Shown: positions 8,001 to 17,978, counted from the stretch's first letter. The stretch: 64,000 nt of DNA from Bradyrhizobium australiense (GCF_013114825.1 NZ_JAAVLX010000005.1:248001-312000); one strand, 5' to 3'. Numbers and translations are program-made. The notes: generated by a model from the sequence alone, not told the origin.

Positions 8001-8676
8001 CAATCGCTCCCTGCTCGGTTATTCATTCTTCTCCGCCGCCCAATTGAATCAAGATCGGCGGTCTCGTGCGGCTAACGGCGGCGCTTCGGAACAGCGCGCG
8101 CCTGACATGCCTTTGTGAGTTTGGTTCTCGACACCAGATTGGTGACCGCAAGATTGGTGACCGCAACATAAAAACGAGTGGCAGGGAAGAAAGCTCCGCG
8201 TCGATTCATTCAATCACGGCATTCGCTCCTCTCTCCAGTGAAAGCTAAGAAAGCTTCGAGTATTATGGGACAGCTGAAAGAGCCGAGGATCATTGAGAGC
8301 CGGTGAGATCGGAGAAGAACACAGCGATCATTTTCCGGTGACTGGATTTTCGCGTCATTTTTGGGTGTGACCAATTTTGCTGAACGCGCATCAAGCCGTC
8401 GCCTTTATTGCTTTAGCTCGCACAATTTTGGCCATGATGAACTGGACAGGCCGGCCGCGTCGCAAATTGGCTTATTTACGCGATAGTAAGCACATGGTGC
8501 CGGTAAGCGCGCTCCTCAAAATCGCGACTCTGGATACATGCCGCCGGAAATCTTGCCATTTGTTGAGGCAGGTCGAGATCGCCCATTTTGCGGATATAAT
8601 TTTCGACCCGCCGTTCGATGCCCGAAGACACTACACAGCAAAAAGGGTCGGGTAATCTGCGGCCCGACTTTCGAAT
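8001..8676. other. Non-coding or decayed stretch
   Basis: No reading frame here has a convincing start, codon use and protein character. The sequence is less GC-rich than its surroundings. The longest plus-strand frame (8377-8655) has no recognisable motif. It probably contains the promoter of the Xis-like gene near 8000-8100 and decayed DNA. Confidence 0.4.
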
Positions 8677-8838
8677 TTAGAACGGCTGGCTTTTTGTCAC
8701 GTGACCGCGCGTTATCTGCTTTCGCATGCCGTCGTCATTGTTCGCAAGGCGTAGACGCCATTTCTTGACCAAGGGGTCTGCCTCCTCCGCAAGCGCCCGA
8801 ACGACGCGCGCTCTATCCACATAAAATCGCTCGCCCAT
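8677..8838 (-). CDS. Small hypothetical protein
   Basis: This is a 53-residue, Arg/Lys-rich protein (MGERFYVDRARVVRALAEEA at the N-terminus). AAGGGGG lies about nine bases before the ATG at 8838, and an in-frame ATG six codons upstream is an alternative. No family is recognised. It is supported only by the ribosome-binding site and a reasonable amino-acid composition. Confidence 0.35.
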   Translation of the reverse strand: MGERFYVDRARVVRALAEEADPLVKKWRLRLANNDDGMRKQITRGHVTKSQPF

Positions 8839-9005
8839 GCTAGTCCCCCTTGACATGAGAGGCACATGCCCGTTTTTGCGCCCGACAACAGTAATCCAAA
8901 TCTCAGGCGACGAGGTCGCATTCACATTCTCGCCTTGTTCATTGTCGCCGATGCAGGCTGTCATGATAGAAGCCCGGCTCTGTCCCAATCCGATTCGGAG
9001 AAAGA

Positions 9006-9185
9006 ATGGCAAAAGCAAAGAAAGTAGTTCGCCGCGCGTGGACGAAAGACGATGTTCGAAAAATGAAGACCATGGCAAAAGCAAAGTTAGGCGTCGCCAG
9101 GATCGCAAAGGCGCTAAAGCGGACGCCCGGTGCCACCACTGTGATGGCAGCAAAGCTAGGCGTTTCATTATCAACGCGCGCTTAA
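9006..9185 (+). CDS. Small basic HTH-like protein
   Basis: This is a 59-residue basic protein, too short for most gene callers. Its pattern is a Lys-rich start (MAKAKKVVRRAWTKDDVRKM), then a helix-turn-helix-like core with KLGVARIAKALKRTPGA, and an end resembling LGVSLSTRA. Small proteins with this SANT/HTH-like layout are very common in Bradyrhizobium genomes, usually in several copies. CGGAGAAAG directly precedes the ATG. The likely role is DNA binding; the target is unknown. Confidence 0.6.
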   Translation: MAKAKKVVRRAWTKDDVRKMKTMAKAKLGVARIAKALKRTPGATTVMAAKLGVSLSTRA

Positions 9186-9454
9186 CCTGTAGGCGACCGG
9201 CCGGGGGCGGCCTGTCGCCCATTTCCCGCATCGGTGAATCTGAGCGATTGGTGGCGGTCACGTCGGGGCCATTCAAATGTGGTCGGCTAAGCTGTTGATT
9301 TTTAGTCTAGCTCCAAAAAAACGTGAGTTTGAGAACCAAAGAATTATGAGTCGCTTCAAGTCTTGAAACCAAAGATTGCGAATCGCTCTTTGAATGGGCT
9401 TGGCCTTGGGTTCGGAATGCCGTGGGCCCCAGACATTGTAGATCGCCGCCAGGA

Positions 9455-10287
9455 TCAGATGGATAAACTACCGAGCATTCGGAACCTCGCTGTGCTTGTG
9501 AGGCGTTCGTTGAAGTCGGGGTGGTCCCAGGTGCCACAGCCCGTATCCCTTCGCGTTGGACACCACCGGCTTTCGCTGATCCTGGCGTCGAAGGACTCGT
9601 GCGTGTGGCCATAGAGCCAGAGGTCGGCCGGGCGCAGCGCGCCCCGTCCGTCGTCACGCAGAGATCATCAGTCGCGTTAGATCGCTGCAGTAGGCGGCGT
9701 CGAGGGCGAGGTCGCTCTCCGGACGCTGCGCTGTGGCGGCATCTGTCGCACCGGCGCATGGTGCATGACGAGGACCAGGCGGTCTCCGCCGCGGGGCTTG
9801 CGCATTTCGGCGTCCAGAAATGCCACAAAAATGAGATGCCTCGTGAGGGCGTGATGCGGCAGGAAGCGCGGCTCATAGTTTGAAATCCGGATCTTCTTGA
9901 AGTCGTTCATCCGGTCGCCGGCGGTCATCATCGCGATGCGCGTGGCCGTTGAGGCCGACGTCCGTCCAGAGTGTCGCGCCCGCGAACGTGACATCGCCGA
10001 CGCGGACGGTTTCGTTCTCCGCAACGTGCACGTGCATTCCGGCAGCCGCAGCCCTGACCCTCTCAAGCGTCGTTCCCAGGTCGTGCCATAACGTTCGTGA
10101 TTGCCCATGACGTAGATGAGGGGCCGGTCTGTCACGCGGTCGAGCAACCAGCGGACGCCGCGCTCGGCCCTGGGGACCAGGTCGCCGGCGACGATCAGCA
10201 CGTCGTAATCCGGACGCGCCGCGCCGGACGCAGGTCCCAGCCCCGCGTGAGCTCGAGATGGAGGTCGGACATGACCCACAAGCGCAT
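9455..10287 (-). pseudogene. Metallophosphoesterase, multiply frameshifted
   Basis: The minus strand begins at ATG 10287 with MRLWVMSDLHLELTRGWDL, the first metal-binding motif (DxH) of calcineurin-like phosphoesterases. The other motifs occur in order but in different frames: DYDVLIVAGDLV, then YVMGNHERYG, then LVLVMHHAP, and finally LWLYGHTHESFD before a stop near 9455. At least three frame changes separate them, so no full protein can be made unless the assembly is wrong here. The intact protein would be about 275 residues. The decay is typical of passenger genes in an old integrated element. Confidence 0.75.
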
Positions 10288-10309
10288 GGTCAGTCCTCCC
10301 GCCTTCGCG

Positions 10310-10473
10310 ATCGAGGGGCTCGGCCCGGCTCAGGTTTTCGATGATCTCATACACGAGCTGGTCGGGAGCGCGAACTGCACCTCGCGCGAGCCGCAGCGCG
10401 GGCACTCGTGCCGCTTCGGGTCGTAGACGAAATCGCCTTTCTGGCCGCAAGCGCGACAGCGGAATCTGGCCAT
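10310..10473 (-). pseudogene. Zinc-ribbon protein, probably frameshifted
   Basis: ATG 10473 follows a strong GAGGAGGAATGGG sequence. The reading frame gives a zinc ribbon with two Cys pairs (RFRCRACGQKGDFVYD and HECPRCGS), about 47 residues ending at 10330. After FALP, a different frame continues with a more natural helix (DQLVYEIIENLSRAEPLDRE) to the next start, so one base has probably been lost near 10365. It may still make a short zinc-ribbon peptide. It lies directly upstream of the broken metallophosphoesterase on the same strand. Confidence 0.5.
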
Positions 10474-10940
10474 CCCATTCCTCCTCGATTCCGGGGTAGG
10501 CGGGATCGACGTCCACGAACGCATCGTTCTCCCGGTCGTAGCATCGGCAGGTGATCCGGCGCTGATCGCCGATGCCGTACCGGACCATGCCGATGTTCTC
10601 GAAGCCGGGACGGACCTCGGCAGGAGGCCGGCCTCAGCGTACCGGTAGCAGCGAGTCGTCAGCCAGCCGCCGCTGCGGAGGACGCCGACCTCGCCGCACA
10701 CTTCTCAGGTGCAGGCGCTGCGGGCCTCGGCCAGATCGATCGCCTCCTCGACCTGGCCGTTCGCGTCCAGAGACAATCGGTCTGTCCAATACAGGGGGCG
10801 AGCCATATTTCTCTCTGATATGCGTCAACTGGAAGGTGCCGCCGTCGGCTTGGACAGCCGTCCGGATCTGGACGCAGCACCGGTCGATAAGATCCTGCCA
10901 TCCGGGCCCGCGCCCCCGCCCCCGCTATGGTTAACGAAAG
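10474..10940 (-). pseudogene. Broken hypothetical gene with a CxxC motif
   Basis: Scattered minus-strand segments resemble a conserved hypothetical protein of proteobacteria: WQDLIDRCCVQI, then THIREKYGS, then EEAIDLAEARSACTCEVCG followed by RSGGWLTTRCYRYAE, then MVRYGIGDQRRITCRCYD. They lie in different frames, so the gene carries at least two frameshifts. I recognise the general pattern (Asp-Leu-Ala-Glu-Ala-Arg-Ser, then Cys-x-x-Cys, then GGWL-x-TRC) but know no function for it. Confidence 0.5.
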
Positions 10941-10962
10941 GTTTCTCGCAGCGGAGGGGTCA

Positions 10963-11190
10963 ATGGTCGGAAGGAAGAGGGCGCCGAAAAAGGGCAAACG
11001 AACCCCCATAGGGGACCGGGTTACGTTAATTGCGATGATGGACAAGGACATCATCGCGGACATCAAGTAGGTGGCCATCGACGAGCATCGGGCAGCCTGG
11101 GATATCATGGAGCAGGCCGCGACGGAGTTTCTGAAGCGGAGGAAAGCAAGGAGAACGCCCCGAAACTCTACTGTTTTTCCTTGCAGTTGA
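10963..11190 (+). pseudogene. Tiny conserved protein, in-frame amber stop (copy 1)
   Basis: The frame has a strong ribosome site (GCGGAGGGGTCA before ATG 10963). It reads a basic N-terminus, GDRVTLIAMMDKDIIADIK, a TAG at 11068, then VAIDEHRAAWDIMEQAATEF and a Lys/Arg-rich end. Similarity runs straight through the stop: the second half matches the copy at 31209-31398 (HRAAWDIMEQAA against DRAAWGVMEEAA). The stop is therefore probably a point mutation within an about 75-residue protein. The family looks like a small helical protein, perhaps DNA-binding or antitoxin-like (inference). Confidence 0.65.
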
Positions 11191-11227
11191 AGGAGCGTAA
11201 CGGTTCAATCCATCGGCTCAAGGACCG

Positions 11228-12646
11228 ATGATGAAGCTGTTTGGTTATCTTCCGGAGACCCTCTTCAAGCCTCTATCGGGGCCGAAGAAGCACGTCTACG
11301 CGCGCCTGCTGATGCGTCTCTACGAGAGGGTCTATTCGGCACGGATCCTCGAGACGCCGCTCAGGGAAGAGGTCGTGAAGCAGATCGAAATCGGCCTCTC
11401 GGAGTTCGGCATCGGATCGATGGGCGAGCTTTCCGAGGGCGACCCTGAGGAAGATCAGACCACGAGCCAAGCTCATTACCTTGCCTACTATCGACTGCGC
11501 GACACCGGTTGGCTCACAGAAGAGACCGAGAAGTGGCGCACCTACGTCGACATGAATCCGGACGCGTTCATGGTCCTGGGCGCGATCACCGACTTCGGCA
11601 ACAGCCGGGTGCGCGTCGCCGGAGCCGTTGTCGACGTCAAGAACAACCTTGAGGCCGCGAACCGCGAGCCGGAGACCATGGCCCAAGGTCTGGCCAACGC
11701 GCACGACACGGCCCTGCGGTTCGCCCGCAGCATGCGCCGAATCCTCGCCGGCATGCGCGAGATCGAGGACCGCATTCTGGGCAATCCAAACGCGGCGGCC
11801 ATCCTCCGCACTTTCTTCCAGGACTTTGTCGACGGGCTGCTGATCGCTGACTACAAGCAACTCAAGACGTCCAACAACCCCTACCGTCATCGCCGCACGA
11901 TCGCATCGCTCGCGGGCGACATGCTCGCGGATGCCGCGCTGCTCGGCAAGATCGCACGCGCCTACATCGAGCAGGGTGTCATGGCTCCGGGCGCCACGAT
12001 CGCCACGGCCGAGGAGCGCGTCGTCGCGGAGCTCGAAAAGATTAAGAGCGTATTCGAGGACGTCGGACCGTTCATGGACAAGATCGAGGACTTCCGCGAT
12101 CGCCTCGAACGCCGCATCCGCACTACGGTCCACTACATGGACGTCATGGGAGAAGGGTCCGCCGAGCGGATCGTGCGGTTGATCGAGCAGCTCTCGAAGA
12201 TCGGCAGCGACGAGGTCGAGATCCGTCTGAGGTCGCCGGATGTCGGTCTGCCGATCACGTCCCTCGCGCTATACACCCCGCCGCCGCCGAAGGCTCCTCC
12301 GGAGCGGACCCGCTTCAAGGTACCGAAGCAGGATCCCTATCTGCGAGCCTATGTCCAGGCCACGACCGAGTTCGACCGGATGGTGCGGGTGTCCGACCAG
12401 AAGCTGCTCGAGTTTGCTCGCCGGCAGATGCAAGGCCGCGATGCCGTGTCGTCCGCGGAGATCGAGATAGAAAGCATCCCGGATCTGTTCGCTTACCGGG
12501 CCCTGCCGAACCTGGCGGCGGTTGGTCGCTCCGTGCGGTTGGGCGAATTCACCATCACGCTCGAGGAGGAGCGCACCGCTAACGACTGGATCGACGTTAC
12601 CGCCTTCCGCATCGAGAGAACGAGGACCTCCGCCGATGCTGCGTGA
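11228..12646 (+). CDS. jetA: Wadjet system protein JetA
   Basis: This 472-residue protein is the kleisin-like subunit of a type I Wadjet complex, which recognises and linearises small circular DNA such as plasmids. The N-terminus (MMKLFGYLPETLFKPLSGPKKHVYARLLMRLY) and the C-terminal region with an FKVPKQDPYLRAY motif fit the JetA family (DUF5716-like), as does its length. It is the first of four genes in the standard order jetA-jetB-jetC-jetD, each overlapping the next. It has no signal peptide or membrane segment and would act at DNA in the cytoplasm. The upstream 40 bp to the broken tiny gene must contain the promoter or a read-through path. Confidence 0.9.
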   Translation: MMKLFGYLPETLFKPLSGPKKHVYARLLMRLYERVYSARILETPLREEVVKQIEIGLSEFGIGSMGELSEGDPEEDQTTSQAHYLAYYRLRDTGWLTEETEKWRTYVDMNPDAFMVLGAITDFGNSRVRVAGAVVDVKNNLEAANREPETMAQGLANAHDTALRFARSMRRILAGMREIEDRILGNPNAAAILRTFFQDFVDGLLIADYKQLKTSNNPYRHRRTIASLAGDMLADAALLGKIARAYIEQGVMAPGATIATAEERVVAELEKIKSVFEDVGPFMDKIEDFRDRLERRIRTTVHYMDVMGEGSAERIVRLIEQLSKIGSDEVEIRLRSPDVGLPITSLALYTPPPPKAPPERTRFKVPKQDPYLRAYVQATTEFDRMVRVSDQKLLEFARRQMQGRDAVSSAEIEIESIPDLFAYRALPNLAAVGRSVRLGEFTITLEEERTANDWIDVTAFRIERTRTSADAA

Positions 12647-13277
12647 TCTTTCCAAACTGATCGACGACGAGGATTCCGAGGGCGGCGACGGCGACCGGTT
12701 GCAGAAGGAGTTGCGCCAGGCCGCGCAGTCGCTCTGGCGCGCCCAGTTCATCTACGAAAACGACTGGGGCATGAAGACCTCCTACGAGGTGCTCCGCCGC
12801 TACATGGGCTACTTCGAGAACCTGTTCGACGCCCTGGGTTACCGCGTCGTAGGCAGGCCGAACGACGGATACGTCGGCCTGGTGGCGAACGAACTGCCTC
12901 CCCGTCAGAGCATGAAACTCGACGAAAGCCTGCTCCTGCTGGTGCTGCGGCTCCATTACGAGGAGGCGTTCACGCGGTTCGAGGCCAAGGAATTCGGCGA
13001 GGTGGAGGTCGAGAGCGAGCAGATCCTGCAGATCTACGAGGACCGGACCCATCGCGAGCGGCCTAACTTCGGGCGGGTAAAGGAAATCCTGGCCGGCTTC
13101 AGGCAGCGCGGCCTCGTGAGGATCGAGGATCGGGACGACAGGAACTTTACCCTGTTCCTGCGGCCCGCGTTGCCGATCGTGGTCTCCAAGGACACGCTCG
13201 GCTCCCTCGAAGAGTTCGTCTCGCGCTCGGCCGCGGCGACGGCAAAGACCGACGCCACGAGCGAGGTGCAGGCGTGA
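12636..13277 (+). CDS. jetB: Wadjet system protein JetB
   Basis: This is a 213-residue DUF4194-type protein, the KITE-like subunit of Wadjet. The start at ATG 12636 (MLRDLSKLIDDEDSEGGDG) overlaps the jetA stop by 11 bp; an earlier in-frame start inside jetA gives only shadow sequence. Features are tandem winged-helix patterns (AQSLWRAQFIYENDW, YEVLRRYMGYFENLFDALGY) and SLLLLVLRLHYEEAF. Its role is to bridge the JetC heads together with JetA. Confidence 0.9.
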   Translation: MLRDLSKLIDDEDSEGGDGDRLQKELRQAAQSLWRAQFIYENDWGMKTSYEVLRRYMGYFENLFDALGYRVVGRPNDGYVGLVANELPPRQSMKLDESLLLLVLRLHYEEAFTRFEAKEFGEVEVESEQILQIYEDRTHRERPNFGRVKEILAGFRQRGLVRIEDRDDRNFTLFLRPALPIVVSKDTLGSLEEFVSRSAAATAKTDATSEVQA

Positions 13278-16200
13278 TCGAACTCCGTCGTATCATCCTG
13301 GTCGACTGGTATCTGTTCCGGGCGCAGCAGGTCGACATGCGCGGCATGACCGCGATCATCGGCCCGAATGGGGCGGGGAAATCGGCGATCATCGACGCCG
13401 TTCAGACCGTGCTCTCCGGCGCAAGTATGGCCAGCATCCGGTTCAATCCGAGCGCCCAGAGCAACGTCAGGAGTAAGCGGACGCTGCGCGACTACTGCCT
13501 CGGCGTGGTCTCGCTCGATGAGAAGGGCGAGCGGTCGGAGCCGACCAGGCAGCATGCCTACACCTACGTCATCCTGGTTTTCGAAGACCTGAACGACGGC
13601 TCCACAGTGAGCTTGGGCGTGGCTTTTTCGGCATCGGCATCGAGAAGCGACGAGTCCTGCGAGGCGCGCTTCATTGCCAAGTGCGCGATGACGAAGGAAG
13701 ACATCCTCGCTGCGGTTGGCGACGATGAGGTCGAGACGCTGCAGTGGCATGCGGTGCGCACCGCGTTGCGGGCCCGGAATATCGAAGTCGACGACGCGTT
13801 CTCCAGCGCGACCGACTTCGTCGCGGAATCGCTCCGGGCCTTGTCGCCGGCGGGCTTCCCGCTCGACCCGAGGCGCTTTCAGAAGGCATTCCGGAACGCG
13901 CTGCTGCTGAAACCAGTGGACAATCCCACGGACTTTGTCCGGAACTACGTTCTCGATGTTCAGCCCCTCCAGGTCGATAGGCTTCGGCGCGGGATCGAAC
14001 ATTGGCGTTCGCTGACCCGCCGTATCGAGGAATTGAGGGCGCAGAGCGCGAGCTTCGCCGGAATCCTCCGCATCGTCGGCCGCGCCGTCGAAAACGAACG
14101 AGTTATCGCGGTCACCAATTGGCAGATTGCCCGCCTTGAGTGGGAGAAGTTCCGGCGGGATGCGCGACGTCAGGAAGAGAACATTGCGCAGCTCAAGAGC
14201 GCCGCTGCAAAGGCGGAAGTGGAAGCCGTCGCTGCGTCGACCCGGCACTCGACGCTCGAAACGGAGCTCAAGGCCGTCGAGTTGTCGATCAACACCAGTG
14301 ACGGCGAACAACTCGCCCAAATGTATGAATCGGACAAGAATTTCACCGTGGGTCAGCGCGCCAATGCAATGGCACCGGTCAACGAGATCGATGGGCTCAT
14401 CGCCTCGATAAAAAGGGCCGTTGAGCGCAATCTGCTGGTTCGCCGGGACGATCTGCTGCATGCGCTGCTGAGTGCAGTCGTGGTCGCTCGGGGAAGAGCG
14501 CCACTTTCCGAATGGGACAAGACGCTCTCGGAGGACTGGAAGGATAGCGCTTCGCATCTGGATGCGGCGCTTGCCGCGGTCGATCAGGAACGGCTCGCGG
14601 CGGTCCGCAAGACATTCTCGGATGTCCATTTCAACGCCCGTGTCGCGACCAAGGATCTTCAGGATCGCATTGATCAGATCAACAGCAATCTCAAGCGAAT
14701 GGACCAGGGACTGAGCCCCATCGAGCGTGGCACGCGGGAGCTGATCGACCAGCTTCGTTCGCATGGCATCGAAGCTGAACCATTGTGCGATCTGGTGGAA
14801 ATCCGCGACGACAAGTGGCGGATGGCGGCCGAAGCCGTACTGGGGCGGTCCCGGGAGGCGCTGATCGTTGAGCCTAATCGGGCGGTCCGCGCCCTCGAAA
14901 TCTATCGGGAAGGCGGGGAGTATTCGTTCCAGCACGCTGAGGTCATCAACACGACGAAGACCGACAGTACCAGGCCGGCCGAAAAGGGCTCGCTGGCGCA
15001 GATCATCAGCACGGAAAACCGGCACGCGCGGGTCTTCCTGAACTATCGCCTCGGCCGACTGATGATGGTGGAGACCATGGACAGGATGGTCGCCGCTGAG
15101 AACGCCATTACGCCAGATCGCATGATGCAGGGCGGCAGGACGGTCCGGCGACTTCCTAAGCCGGAGTACCTGAAACTCGGTCGCGCCACGCAGGCCCAGA
15201 TGCGCCAGCAACTTCAGACCGAGCGGCAAGAGCTCGAGCTCAAGCTCGCCGAACAGGCTCGTGAGATTGGGCGCCTGGAAGAAGAGGCCCGTCTCTTCGA
15301 GGGCATGTTCGCGCAATTCCAGAAAGTACAGGGCGCGGGCCTGAGCTGCTTGTCGTGCGGCGCTACGCTGGTCGAATTCGATCGCAAGATCTCGGACGCC
15401 GAGAAGAACATCGAGGATGCCCGGCGCAATCGCGATCCCAAGCTCATATCAGAGCGAGATCGTCTGCGGTCTGAAGCGGGGACGGCCGCCCGGCTGAAAA
15501 ACACGACTCAAGTGACCTTCAACGGGGCACAAACGGCGCGGGACCGCGCCGAGGGCGCATACGAAATCTATGTGAAGGAGAACCGCGACCACTTGTCGTC
15601 GGTCCGGCGCGGTCGCGCGCGCCAGATGCGGGATAGCTTTCCGCAGTCGACGGCCATGCGCGAGTACCGGGGGCAGGTCCCTGCGATCGCCACTGAATCT
15701 ATACAAAACCTCATCGCTGGCTTCGTGGCCGATCGGGATCGCCGCTCGACGGATCGCCGCTCGAGTCTCATGCGCGAAATGACCGGCGCAATGAACAAGC
15801 ATGGTCAGGAATTCCATGTCGTGCCGCCATTCACGGCTGAAGAAGCGACGCCGGCGGCCGTTGAGAAGTGGGCCGCGGCGGAAAAGCAGCGCCTCGAGAC
15901 ACATGAACTGGTCCAATACGAGGAGCAGTGCCGGAATGCCGCGACCGAGATGACCTCGGCATTCCGCGATGATCTCCTGCATCGCCTCGACGACGCCTTC
16001 ACCGGCATTAAGGCCACCCTGAACGAGCTCAATCGTCACCTCAAGGATCGTCAGTTCCACGGGCGCGACTACTACTCGTTCAAGGCGCTGGAGGCCCCGA
16101 CCCATGTCGACATGATCGAGCTCGTCGAGGAATCCAGGAAGTCAGAGTTCAATCTGTCTCTCTTCGGGGATCGCAGCGGCGACGCGAACTCTCCCATGAT

Positions 16201-16774
16201 CCGGGCGGTTCGCCAGATCGAGGAGATCCTGTCGAATGTGGAGGCGCGGACCGAGGATATCGAGGACCCGCGCAAGTATTTCAATTTCGAACTCTACATC
16301 CAGGATGCCGAAGGCAAGATCCGATCGTCGCTGACGAGCCGTGCGGGCACGGGATCCGGTGGTGAAGGCCAGTTGCCCTTCTACATCGCCATCGGTGCCT
16401 CGTTGGCCGCCACGTACCAGAACCGGCGCACCGGCGAGAGCGGACTGTCGCTCGCCATCTTCGACGAGGCCTTCAATCGACTGGACACGAAGGCGATCGG
16501 TCAGTGCTCGGAATTCATGCGGGATCTCGGGCTCCAGGTCATGCTGGCCACCCCCGACGAAAAGCGTCACGTGTTCATGGAAGTGGTCGACACCGTCGTG
16601 AATGTGAACCGGCTCGGCAACCAGGTGATGATCGACACTGAATTCCTGACCGAGAAGGCCCGCGACGCGATCGTTGCGATCGACCCATACCGGAAGGGCT
16701 TCGACGTGTTCAAATCCGAGCTGATTGCTGTCGAGAAGGCTGCGGTCATCCCCCAGGACCAGGCGGCGGAATGA
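13274..16774 (+). CDS. jetC: Wadjet SMC-like ATPase JetC
   Basis: This 1166-residue SMC/MukB-like motor uses a GTG start at 13274 that overlaps the jetB stop (GTGA). Walker A GPNGAGKS lies at residues 30-37. Two long coiled-coil arms (about 300-450 and 640-950) flank a hinge-like region, and a CLSCG motif lies near residue 692. The C-terminal head carries the signature GSGGEGQLPF and Walker B LSLAIFDEAFNRLD. The frame is open throughout and all ATPase motifs are intact, so this subunit looks functional. In known Wadjet complexes JetC extrudes DNA loops and presents small circles to the nuclease JetD. Confidence 0.92.
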   Translation: MIELRRIILVDWYLFRAQQVDMRGMTAIIGPNGAGKSAIIDAVQTVLSGASMASIRFNPSAQSNVRSKRTLRDYCLGVVSLDEKGERSEPTRQHAYTYVILVFEDLNDGSTVSLGVAFSASASRSDESCEARFIAKCAMTKEDILAAVGDDEVETLQWHAVRTALRARNIEVDDAFSSATDFVAESLRALSPAGFPLDPRRFQKAFRNALLLKPVDNPTDFVRNYVLDVQPLQVDRLRRGIEHWRSLTRRIEELRAQSASFAGILRIVGRAVENERVIAVTNWQIARLEWEKFRRDARRQEENIAQLKSAAAKAEVEAVAASTRHSTLETELKAVELSINTSDGEQLAQMYESDKNFTVGQRANAMAPVNEIDGLIASIKRAVERNLLVRRDDLLHALLSAVVVARGRAPLSEWDKTLSEDWKDSASHLDAALAAVDQERLAAVRKTFSDVHFNARVATKDLQDRIDQINSNLKRMDQGLSPIERGTRELIDQLRSHGIEAEPLCDLVEIRDDKWRMAAEAVLGRSREALIVEPNRAVRALEIYREGGEYSFQHAEVINTTKTDSTRPAEKGSLAQIISTENRHARVFLNYRLGRLMMVETMDRMVAAENAITPDRMMQGGRTVRRLPKPEYLKLGRATQAQMRQQLQTERQELELKLAEQAREIGRLEEEARLFEGMFAQFQKVQGAGLSCLSCGATLVEFDRKISDAEKNIEDARRNRDPKLISERDRLRSEAGTAARLKNTTQVTFNGAQTARDRAEGAYEIYVKENRDHLSSVRRGRARQMRDSFPQSTAMREYRGQVPAIATESIQNLIAGFVADRDRRSTDRRSSLMREMTGAMNKHGQEFHVVPPFTAEEATPAAVEKWAAAEKQRLETHELVQYEEQCRNAATEMTSAFRDDLLHRLDDAFTGIKATLNELNRHLKDRQFHGRDYYSFKALEAPTHVDMIELVEESRKSEFNLSLFGDRSGDANSPMIRAVRQIEEILSNVEARTEDIEDPRKYFNFELYIQDAEGKIRSSLTSRAGTGSGGEGQLPFYIAIGASLAATYQNRRTGESGLSLAIFDEAFNRLDTKAIGQCSEFMRDLGLQVMLATPDEKRHVFMEVVDTVVNVNRLGNQVMIDTEFLTEKARDAIVAIDPYRKGFDVFKSELIAVEKAAVIPQDQAAE

Positions 16775-17978
16775 CCGACGTTCGTACACCGGATGCCGTC
16801 GAATTCCTTGACCGGCTGCTGGAGCGGAGCGAGCGCAACCCTGATCGCTCCCGGCCGGCTTCCGCGGCTCCGGAGTACGACAGGCTATCGACCGCGCAGC
16901 AGGTTAGCCGCTTCCACGATCAGATGGCGGCGGCGGAGAGGTTCGGCGCCGTCGAACTGCTGTGGGGCAAGAGAGACCGGAGCCATCTGATCGAGCGGGT
17001 TCGCGTGCGCGATCCTGAACTGCTGGCCAGACACCTGGGGCGTCCGCCGGCGCCAGCAACCGCGCAGCGCGTCCGGAACGAGCTGCTTCCGGCCGCTACG
17101 GCCGGTGAGCCGTGGGTGGTCGGCCTATTGGATGAAATGACGGCTAGGTGGACCCGCAACGAGCCCGCCTATCGCCTGGCGGCCGGCCAGGCCGATGCCG
17201 CCAAGGAGTTCTTCACGCTGTTGGCGTCCATCTCGCGGCAGGAGGCAAAGGACTGGACGCGCGAACCTTCTCCCAAAAGGCGACGAACGACACGAAGGCG
17301 TTCGATCGGCACGCTTCGCGGCTCGCCGCCGTTCTCGGCGTCCAGATCGGGCAGCCCGGTGCAGCGGCGGACGTAGTCTGGGCGCACATCGGCCTGGAGC
17401 GTTTCAGCCACCCTGTTCATCTGAAAGGGCCTATTGCCGTGGACGGGGCCAGTGGCCGCGTGGTCGACGGTCGCGCCAAGCCGTTCGCATCAATCCATCC
17501 GGAGATGCTCTCGCAGCTATCGGTCTTGGTGCGGCCGACGGCCATCCTGACGATCGAGAACTACGCGAGTTTCAATCGGCAGGTTCGCGAGATCGAGGAC
17601 GGCAGCCTGGTCGTCTACACCGGCGGTTTCCCGGCGGCGGGAGTCATCGAGCTCCTGTCGAAGGTTCTGCTGACCGTGCCCGCCGAGGTGCCGTTCCTTC
17701 ACTGGGGCGATGTAGATGCCGGCGGTCTGCGGATTTTCAGGTATTTGGAGGAAAACTTGCCGCGTGGGCCGCAGCCGCACCTGATGACCAAGGAGCTGGC
17801 CGAGAAGGCCGGGCAGCCGGCCGATCCGGAACCGAGCCTAGGGTCGATCGCGAGATCCGAAAGCGCTATCCGCAATTTGGCTGACTGGCTGGCGTTTGGA
17901 TCCGATGTGCGCCACCTGGAGCAGGAGGCGCTGGAGCCGCGGTCCGTCGTGCCAGCTGCGGATCACGGCCTAGGCTGA
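16771..17978 (+). pseudogene. jetD: Wadjet nuclease subunit JetD, one frameshift
   Basis: The gene starts with ATGA overlapping the jetC stop. The first frame gives about 160 residues of N-terminal JetD (MTDVRTPDAVEFLDRLLERS to ISRQEAKD). The similarity then moves to another frame from LDARTFSQKATNDTKAFDRH to the stop at 17978. The second part holds the toprim-like nuclease site (TIENYASF with its Glu, and WGDVDAGG with its Asp pair) and the usual end HLEQEAL. The combined length, about 400 residues, equals a full JetD, so a single-base loss near 17248-17256 explains everything. As written the nuclease would be truncated and the Wadjet system inactive. A sequencing error is possible; I see no classical slippery heptamer. 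Confidence 0.85.

Noticed and set aside
11273..12133. A 286-codon minus-strand frame opposite jetA
   Set aside because: It is a shadow of a recognised gene with no motif or ribosome site.
13034..15316. A 760-codon minus-strand open frame opposite jetC
   Set aside because: It is a GC-rich third-position shadow; composition is unlike a protein and jetC on the plus strand has full SMC motifs.
17240..17265. Programmed ribosomal frameshift in jetD
   Set aside because: No X-XXY-YYZ heptamer or strong downstream structure is visible, and intact JetD proteins are normally encoded in one frame.
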